Shown here piece by piece: positions 5,179-9,338 of a stretch of 9,338 nt of DNA. This DNA is from Rhodobacteraceae bacterium UBA6273 (GTDB taxonomy: Bacteria > Pseudomonadota > Alphaproteobacteria > Rhodobacterales > Rhodobacteraceae), in the NCBI GenBank assembly GCA_002440625.1, contig DJUV01000283.1, positions 1 to 9,338 on the forward strand, read 5' to 3'. The translations under genes and the position numbers were made by a program. Under the pieces are notes generated by a model. The model worked only from the letters and a program-made list of their open reading frames with translations. It was not told the DNA's origin and ran no database searches. How positions within the stretch are numbered: the first letter of the stretch is position 1; every line of letters begins with the position of its first letter.

Positions 5179-7215
5179 ATGGCCCAAGACGCGCTGGTGA
5201 TCTTCACGCCCTCCGGCAAGAGGGGGCGTTTCGCGACGGGCACCCCTGTCCTGACCGCCGCGCGCCAGCTCGGCGTCGATCTCGATTCCGTCTGCGGCGG
5301 GCGCGGCATCTGCTCGAAATGCCAGATCACGCCGGGCTATGGCGAGTTTCCGAAGCATGGGCTTCATGTCAGCGAAACCGCCCTTTCCGAATGGAACGAG
5401 GTCGAGGCGCGCTATGACCGTATCCGCGGCCTCAAGAAGGGCCGCCGCCTTGGCTGTCAGGCCAAGATCATGGGCGACGTGGTCATCGACGTGCCGCCCG
5501 AAAGCCAGGTCCACCGCCAGGTGATCCGCAAGGCCGCGACGGCGCAGGTCATCACCATGGACCCGGCGACCCACGCCTATTACGTCGAGGTGGCCGAGCC
5601 CGACATGCATGAGCCTTCGGGCGACTTCCAGCGGCTGGAAGCGGCGATGAAGGAACAATGGCAGATCGAGGGGCTCGAGGCCTATCCCGCCCTTCTCCGC
5701 CGCCTGCAGCCGGTCCTGCGCAAGGGCGAATGGAAGGTGACGCTCGTCCTTTACAAGGACCACCACGGCAAGGCGCGCATCCTCGACATCCATCCCGGCT
5801 TCTGGGAGGGGCGGCTTTACGGGCTTGCCATCGACCTCGGCTCCACCACCATTGCCGCCCATCTTTGCGATCTTCGGAACGGCAACGTGCTGGCGTCGTC
5901 CGGACTGATGAACCCCCAGATCCGCTTCGGCGAAGACCTGATGAGCCGGGTCAGCTATGCCATGATGAACCCCGGCGGCGATGTCGAGATGACGAAGGCG
6001 GTGCGGGCGGCGATCAACGATCTTGCCACGACCATCGCCACCGAGGCGGGCATCAACCCGATGCAGATCGTCGAGACGGTTTTCGTCTGCAACCCGGTCA
6101 TGCACCACCTTCTTCTCGGCATCGACCCGGTGGAACTTGGCCAGGCGCCCTTCGCGCTCGCCACATCGGAAAGCCTGTCGATCCCGGCGCGGGATCTTGA
6201 ACTGGACGCGATCCACGAAAACGCGCGGCTTTACATCCTGCCCTGCATCGCCGGCCATGTCGGTGCGGACTGCGCTGCCGTGGCGCTTGCCGAAGAACCG
6301 AACAAGTCCGAGGACATGGTGCTGATCGTCGATGTCGGCACCAATGCCGAGATCCTTCTTGGCAATAAGGACCGGGTGCTCGCCTGTTCCTCGCCGACCG
6401 GCCCGGCCTTCGAGGGCGCGCAGATTTCTTCCGGCCAGCGCGCCGCCCCCGGCGCCATCGAGCGGGTGGAGATCGACCCCCAGACGAAAGAACCGCGCTT
6501 CCGCGTCATCGGCTCGGACCTTTGGTCGACAGACCCTGGCTTTGCCGAGGCGACGGCCCAAACCGGCATCACCGGCATCTGCGGGTCGGGCATCATCGAG
6601 GTGGTGGCCGAGATGCGGATGGCGGGGCTTCTGGACCCGAGCGGCCTCATCGGTTCGGCCGAACAGGCCGGCACCGAGCGGCTGGTGCCGCAGGGCCGGA
6701 CCCATTCCTATGTGCTCCACGACGGCACTGCGACAGGCGGGCCGCTCATCACCGTGACGCAAGGCGACATCCGCGCGATCCAGCTCGCGAAATCGGCGCT
6801 TTACGCCGGAGCGCGGCTTCTGATGGACGAGTTGCAGATCGAGACGGTGGACCGGATCGTCCTTGCCGGGGCCTTCGGCGCCCATATCTCGCCGAAGCAC
6901 GCGATGGTGCTGGGCATGATCCCCGACTGCCCGCTCGACAAGGTGACATCGGCAGGGAACGCCGCCGGCACCGGCGCGCGGATCGCCCTTTGCGACATCT
7001 CCGCCCGCGCCGCGATCGAGGCGGAGGTGCTGCGCATCCACAAGGTCGAGACCGCCATCGAGCCGCGCTTTCAGGAACATTTCGTGGCCGCCAACGCGAT
7101 CCCCCATGCCACGGCGCCCTTCCCTGAGCTATCGCAGATCGTGACCCTGCCCGACGTCAGCTTCAACACGGCGGGTTCTGGCGGCGACGGCGGCCGACGC
7201 CGCCGGCGGGGCTGA
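5179..7215 (+). CDS. Ferredoxin-ASKHA corrinoid reductive activase (RACo/RamA-like, DUF4445 family)
   Basis: This 678-residue cytoplasmic protein belongs to the ATP-dependent activators that reduce inactive Co(II) corrinoid to Co(I) so that corrinoid methyltransferases can work. Numbered from 5179: a [2Fe-2S] ferredoxin domain at about 5-105 has Cys39, 45, 48 (CGGRGICSKC) and Cys93 (GCQAK). A linker domain spans about 110-210. The ASKHA ATPase part begins at GLAIDLGSTT (215-224), with a second phosphate-type motif DVGTNAE (385-391), GITGICGSG (463-471), GAFGAH (564-569) and GNAAGTGA (593-600). The length fits the family. The tail GGDGGRRRRRG is unusually basic. The start at 5179 is preferred because GAAAG (5165-5169) is about 9 bp upstream; ATG 5170, directly against that site, is the alternative. 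Expected partners (corrinoid protein, methyltransferase) are not in the window. Assignment to family is strong; the client protein is unknown. Confidence 0.9.
   Translation: MAQDALVIFTPSGKRGRFATGTPVLTAARQLGVDLDSVCGGRGICSKCQITPGYGEFPKHGLHVSETALSEWNEVEARYDRIRGLKKGRRLGCQAKIMGDVVIDVPPESQVHRQVIRKAATAQVITMDPATHAYYVEVAEPDMHEPSGDFQRLEAAMKEQWQIEGLEAYPALLRRLQPVLRKGEWKVTLVLYKDHHGKARILDIHPGFWEGRLYGLAIDLGSTTIAAHLCDLRNGNVLASSGLMNPQIRFGEDLMSRVSYAMMNPGGDVEMTKAVRAAINDLATTIATEAGINPMQIVETVFVCNPVMHHLLLGIDPVELGQAPFALATSESLSIPARDLELDAIHENARLYILPCIAGHVGADCAAVALAEEPNKSEDMVLIVDVGTNAEILLGNKDRVLACSSPTGPAFEGAQISSGQRAAPGAIERVEIDPQTKEPRFRVIGSDLWSTDPGFAEATAQTGITGICGSGIIEVVAEMRMAGLLDPSGLIGSAEQAGTERLVPQGRTHSYVLHDGTATGGPLITVTQGDIRAIQLAKSALYAGARLLMDELQIETVDRIVLAGAFGAHISPKHAMVLGMIPDCPLDKVTSAGNAAGTGARIALCDISARAAIEAEVLRIHKVETAIEPRFQEHFVAANAIPHATAPFPELSQIVTLPDVSFNTAGSGGDGGRRRRRG
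7188..7205 (+). repeat. GC-only 7-bp hairpin in the 3' end of the activase gene
   Basis: CGGCGGC (7188-7194) pairs exactly with GCCGCCG (7199-7205) around the loop CGAC, ending ten bases before the stop codon. It lies in the codons for the Gly/Arg tail, so coding constraint and structure are mixed. It may help define the transcript end together with the next hairpin. Confidence 0.35.
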
Positions 7216-7226
7216 GACTTCGCGGG

Positions 7227-7242
7227 AACGCCGTATGGCGTT
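7227..7242 (+). terminator. 6-bp hairpin between the activase and VOC genes, weak terminator candidate
   Basis: AACGCC and GGCGTT pair around the loop GTAT, 12 bases after the activase stop and 38 bases before the VOC start. Only a short ATGCTTT follows, so this is at best a weak attenuating terminator. Partial read-through into the VOC gene is likely. Confidence 0.25.
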
Positions 7243-7279
7243 ATGCTTTGGCGCGTAAGGCAGAGCGGAGGCGTTTCCG

Positions 7280-7645
7280 ATGGCAACATTTCGGATGATC
7301 GTGCGCGACGTCGGCGCCTCTGCGGCCTTCTATGTCACACATTTCGGCTTCACGCTCCGCGAGCAGTTCGGACCGGCCATGGCGATTCTCGACGGCGATG
7401 GCCTCACCCTCTGGCTCGCCGGGCCTCTGGCCTCGGCCTCGCGTCCCATGCCGGATGGCGACGTGCCTGAACCGGGTGGCTGGAACCGGCCGGTGTTCCT
7501 CATCGCCGACCTCGACCAGCGCGTCGCCACGCTGAAAGCGGCGGGCGTCGGGTTCCGCAACGAAATCGTCTCCGGTCCGGGCGGCAGGCAAGTTCTTTGC
7601 CTCGACCCGTCAGGCAATGTGATCGAATTGTTCGAACCCGCCTGA
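7280..7645 (+). CDS. Small VOC-superfamily (glyoxalase/bleomycin-resistance fold) protein
   Basis: This is a 121-residue cytoplasmic protein with two beta-alpha-beta-beta-beta halves. The first covers about 3-48 (FRMIVRDVGASAAFY, then FTLREQ and LTLWLAG). The second covers about 70-119 (RPVFLIADLDQRVATLKAAG, then the closing DPSGNVIELFEP at 109-120). Glu116 is where family members place a C-terminal metal ligand. The usual first-strand His or Glu is not obvious, so catalysis is uncertain. Members include lyases, dioxygenases and binding or resistance proteins, and nothing here selects one. The start has GGAGG (7267-7271) eight bases upstream. It lies 64 bp after the activase gene and 57 bp before the proposed sigma factor start, all on one strand, so it could be cotranscribed with either neighbour. 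Confidence 0.85.
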   Translation: MATFRMIVRDVGASAAFYVTHFGFTLREQFGPAMAILDGDGLTLWLAGPLASASRPMPDGDVPEPGGWNRPVFLIADLDQRVATLKAAGVGFRNEIVSGPGGRQVLCLDPSGNVIELFEPA

Positions 7646-7702
7646 GACTGGACAGCGACCGCTGATATGCGCCAAGCTCAGGGCGAAGTCGCGAGGACCG
7701 GC

Positions 7703-8248
7703 GTGGTGCGGGACGATGATCCGATTGCAGACCTGATCGGGCGCGTCGCCGCGGCCGACCGCGCCGCTTTCCGCGCCCTCTATCACGCCGCCTCCGCGAA
7801 ACTTTTCGGCACCTGCCTTCGTATCCTGAAGGACAGGGGCGAAGCCGAGGATGCCGTGCAGGAGGTTTTCACCAGGGTCTGGCTGAACGCCCGCCGCTAT
7901 GATGCGGCGAAGGCGCGCGGCATGACCTGGCTTATCGCCATCGCCCGCAACCATGCCATCGACCGGCTCCGCGCCCGGCCCGCGACCTCTGCCGCCGATG
8001 ACACCGCCGCCGATTTCCCCGACCGCAGCCCCGGCCCTGAGGCGCAAGTGCTCGCGCGAAGCGAGGCCCGCCGCATCGCCGACTGTTTCGACACGCTCGA
8101 TCCCGCACGGGCCGGGGCGATCCGCGGCGCCTATCTGGGTGGCTTGAGCTACGAGGATCTGTCGCGCCGCCACGATGTGCCCCTGAACACCATGCGCTCA
8201 TGGCTGCGGCGCGGGCTGATGAAACTGAAGGAGTGCCTTGAGGCATGA
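7703..8248 (+). CDS. ECF-type RNA polymerase sigma factor (SigK/RskA-linked type)
   Basis: This is an extracytoplasmic-function sigma factor of about 181 residues. Numbered from 7703: region 2 spans about 23-92 (AAFRALYHAASAKLFGTCLR, then AEDAVQEVFTRVW and the DNA-melting part MTWLIAIARNHAIDRLR). Region 4 spans about 126-178 (LDPARAGAIRGAYLGGLSY, then EDLSRRHDVPLNTMRSWLRR helix-turn-helix). The linker between them is Ala/Asp/Pro-rich. I prefer a GTG start at 7703 (or GTG 7706) because GAGGA at 7693-7697 is correctly spaced. The ATG at 7667 is in frame but lacks a visible ribosome site. The stop overlaps the anti-sigma start as ATGA, so the two are translationally coupled. Expected role: directs polymerase to a small stress regulon, probably including its own operon and the fasciclin gene downstream. 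Inducing signal unknown. Confidence 0.92.
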   Translation: MVRDDDPIADLIGRVAAADRAAFRALYHAASAKLFGTCLRILKDRGEAEDAVQEVFTRVWLNARRYDAAKARGMTWLIAIARNHAIDRLRARPATSAADDTAADFPDRSPGPEAQVLARSEARRIADCFDTLDPARAGAIRGAYLGGLSYEDLSRRHDVPLNTMRSWLRRGLMKLKECLEA

Positions 8249-8910
8249 GCGAGCCCGGCGATCATATGCCCGACCGCGAGGCGCTGGCAGCCGAATACGT
8301 GCTCGGCACCCTGCCCCATGCCGAAAGGCTCAGGGCCGAGGCGCTGATCGCTGAGGACGCCGGATTCCGTACGCTCGTCGAGGACTGGCAGAACCGCCTC
8401 GCCGCCCTGAACGACGGCTATGCCGAGGTGCCGCCGCCGCCGGAGCTTCTGGGGCGCATCGAGGGCCGTCTCTTCCCCGAGCCTGAACGCCCGCGCAGCC
8501 GGGGCTGGCTCTGGGGCGCGCTCGCTGGCTTTGCTGCCGTTGTCCTCGTCACCCTTTTCGTGTCCTCCATCCTGCCGCCGTCCGGGCCGCCGACCATCAC
8601 TGCAACTTTGACCGGCGAGGGTCAGCCGCTGATGATCGCTGCTACCTACGACCCGGCAATGTCCGAACTGACCGTCGAACGGACGGCAGGCCCCGCTGCT
8701 GAGGCTGGCAAGGATTATGAGCTCTGGATCATCCCCGCCGGTCAGGCGGCGATCTCGCTCGGCGTCGTCGGCGAGGGCGAAGCGGTTGTGCCGCTGGCGG
8801 ACCTGCCGGCCGGCAGCACGCTTGCCATCACGCTTGAGGCGGCAGGCGGTTCGCCCACCGGTGTGGCGCAAGGCCCGCTCCTTGTCGCCGCCGTCATTGG
8901 CGACGGCTGA
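8245..8910 (+). CDS. Membrane-anchored anti-sigma factor, RskA type
   Basis: This 221-residue single-pass membrane protein should hold the ECF sigma factor inactive. The cytoplasmic N-terminus (1-60) has an anti-sigma-like helical pattern (LAAEYVLGTLPHAERLRAEA) but no HxxxCxxC zinc motif, so it is the zinc-free kind. A Pro-rich linker (62-82) leads to one transmembrane helix at about 87-110 (GWLWGALAGFAAVVLVTLFV). The periplasmic RskA_C-like domain (about 115-220) includes KDYELWIIPAG and SLGVVGEGE. The start codon overlaps the sigma stop (ATGA at 8245-8248), so translation should be coupled and the two made in fixed ratio. In Mycobacterium tuberculosis the same pair, SigK-RskA, controls fasciclin-domain antigens; a fasciclin gene follows here too. 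Release probably needs proteolysis or periplasmic redox/surface sensing; none of that is visible in this sequence. Confidence 0.9.
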   Translation: MSEPGDHMPDREALAAEYVLGTLPHAERLRAEALIAEDAGFRTLVEDWQNRLAALNDGYAEVPPPPELLGRIEGRLFPEPERPRSRGWLWGALAGFAAVVLVTLFVSSILPPSGPPTITATLTGEGQPLMIAATYDPAMSELTVERTAGPAAEAGKDYELWIIPAGQAAISLGVVGEGEAVVPLADLPAGSTLAITLEAAGGSPTGVAQGPLLVAAVIGDG

Positions 8911-8931
8911 AAAATTTCTTCGCAGGCGACC

Positions 8932-8957
8932 GCAACTTTCCTGAAACCGCTTTCGTA
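8932..8957 (+). promoter_or_regulatory. Candidate ECF-sigma promoter of the fasciclin gene
   Basis: GCAAC (8932-8936) and CGTA (8954-8957) are 17 bp apart, the AAC / CGT pattern and spacing usual for ECF sigma factors. Transcription would start near 8965, about 48 bases before the fasciclin start. The site lies directly after the sigma/anti-sigma pair, which makes the neighbouring sigma factor the obvious reader. A general-stress EcfG-type factor is an alternative. I found no equally good copy upstream of the sigma gene. Confidence 0.45.
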
Positions 8958-8970
8958 GCTTCCGGCACAT

Positions 8971-8991
8971 CCGGGGGAATGGGTCCCCCGG
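8971..8991 (+). other. Strong 8-bp hairpin in the fasciclin gene leader
   Basis: CCGGGGGA (8971-8978) pairs exactly with TCCCCCGG (8984-8991) around the loop ATGGG. It ends nine bases before the Shine-Dalgarno AGGGAG at 9001-9006. No T-run follows, so it is unlikely to be an intrinsic terminator. If transcription starts near 8965 it would sit almost at the 5' end of the mRNA, a classic place for a message-stabilising stem. Confidence 0.5.
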
Positions 8992-9012
8992 GACACCATC
9001 AGGGAGCTACCA

Positions 9013-9338
9013 ATGTTCTTCAAACCCACCGCGATTGCCTTCACGCTGGCCGCCTTCGCCGTCCCCGCCCTTGCCGCCGAAAACCCGATGGTCGGCGGCG
9101 CCGCGATGTACGACACCAAGAACATCGTCGAGAATGCCGTGAACTCCGCCGATCACACCACGCTTGTGGCCGCCGTTCAGGCCGCAGGTCTCGTCGAAAC
9201 GCTCTCGGGCAAAGGCCCCTTCACCGTCTTCGCGCCGACCAATGAAGCCTTCGCGAAGCTGCCCGCCGGCACGGTCGAGAACCTCCTGAAGCCCGAGAAC
9301 AAGGAGATGCTGACCAAGATCCTGACCTGCCACGTGGT
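9013..9338 (+). CDS. Secreted fasciclin (FAS1) domain protein, 3' truncated
   Basis: The first 108 residues are present; the gene runs off the window. Residues 1-21 are a signal peptide ([15 protein letters not shown], likely cleavage near Ala21/Ala22). The FAS1 domain begins around residue 37: NIVENAV (37-43), then [14 protein letters not shown] (51-64), the H1-type motif [13 protein letters not shown] (68-80), and the start of the H2-type segment KILTCHV, where many family members have Tyr before the His. FAS1 proteins act outside the cell or in the periplasm in adhesion and surface contacts; bacterial members include mycobacterial MPT70/MPT83. AGGGAG at 9001-9006 is six bases upstream of the ATG. 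A promoter-like pair and leader hairpin precede it, and its position after the sigma/anti-sigma pair suggests it belongs to that regulon. Whether more FAS1 copies or an anchor follow is unknown. Confidence 0.9.
   Translation, partial: MFFKPTAIAFTLAAFAVPALAAENPMVGGAAMYDTKNIVENAVNSADHTTLVAAVQAAGLVETLSGKGPFTVFAPTNEAFAKLPAGTVENLLKPENKEMLTKILTCHV

Noticed and set aside
4996..7107. 703-codon open frame on the minus strand opposite the corrinoid activase gene
   Set aside because: The plus-strand gene has full domain motifs. The minus frame is open only because of G/C-rich third positions; its translation is rich in Arg, Gly, Asp and His with no recognisable domain, and it also overlaps the end of the LtrA-like gene.
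7592..7615. Possible ECF promoter (GCAAG then CGTC) ahead of the sigma gene, hinting at autoregulation
   Set aside because: The -35 differs from the fasciclin site, the spacing is two bases shorter, and it lies inside the VOC coding sequence. It is not strong enough to call.
7623..7635. Inverted repeat TCGAATTGTTCGA near the end of the VOC gene
   Set aside because: It is made by the codons of the conserved closing IELFE motif, so chance from coding constraint explains it.
7653..7664. CAGCG-AC-CGCTG inverted repeat before the sigma gene
   Set aside because: Only 5-bp GC-rich arms; repeats of this size are expected by chance in DNA of this composition.
1..9338. CRISPR array, tRNA/rRNA genes, insertion sequences, attachment sites
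   Set aside because: No spaced direct repeats, cloverleaf or rRNA-like sequence, transposase or integrase frame, or flanking direct repeats were seen on reading both strands.

Overview
The window is G+C-rich, densely coded chromosomal DNA. Its proteins look most like those of Alphaproteobacteria of the Rhodobacteraceae/Paracoccaceae type. The grounds are the gene families present, strongly G/C-biased third codon positions, and an intergenic element (1597-1621) of a kind I recall as dispersed in that group. The genus cannot be fixed from the sequence alone. I see no mobile element, tRNA, rRNA or CRISPR.

Layout, left to right. (1) 1-306 is the 3' end of an oligopeptide/dipeptide-type ABC transporter ATPase. 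After a short gap with a sharp 18-bp palindrome (320-337) comes an amidohydrolase (385-1581) that closely resembles enamidase of nicotinate fermentation. (2) After a 242-bp spacer with a repeat element, a hairpin and a possible promoter comes a secreted DsbA/ScsC-like thiol-disulfide protein (1824-2570). It converges, with only 13 bp between the stops, on a minus-strand Rieske oxygenase alpha subunit (2584-3711) of the quaternary-amine demethylase type. (3) A divergent 230-bp region separates the oxygenase from an LtrA-family multi-pass membrane protein (3942-5096). A perfect 10-bp hairpin covers that gene's ribosome binding site. (4) 5179-7215 encodes a ferredoxin-ASKHA reductive activase like RACo/RamA, which reactivates corrinoid proteins. 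It is followed by a small VOC (glyoxalase-fold) protein (7280-7645). (5) The right end holds an ECF sigma factor (7703-8248), a translationally coupled RskA-type anti-sigma factor (8245-8910), and a secreted fasciclin-domain protein (9013 to the window edge). The last gene has an ECF-like promoter and a leader hairpin in front of it.

How the genes may work together. The right-hand block reads as one regulatory unit: sigma factor, membrane anti-sigma factor and likely exported target. It parallels SigK-RskA-MPT70/MPT83 of mycobacteria. The left block suggests uptake of a small amide or peptide followed by hydrolysis. The Rieske oxygenase and the corrinoid activase are separate transcription units, but both belong to families used in C1/methylated-amine demethylation. 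A link between them is only inference. The most interesting items are the RBS-masking hairpin on the ltrA-like gene, the enamidase homologue outside its known fermentative setting, and the sigma/anti-sigma/fasciclin module.
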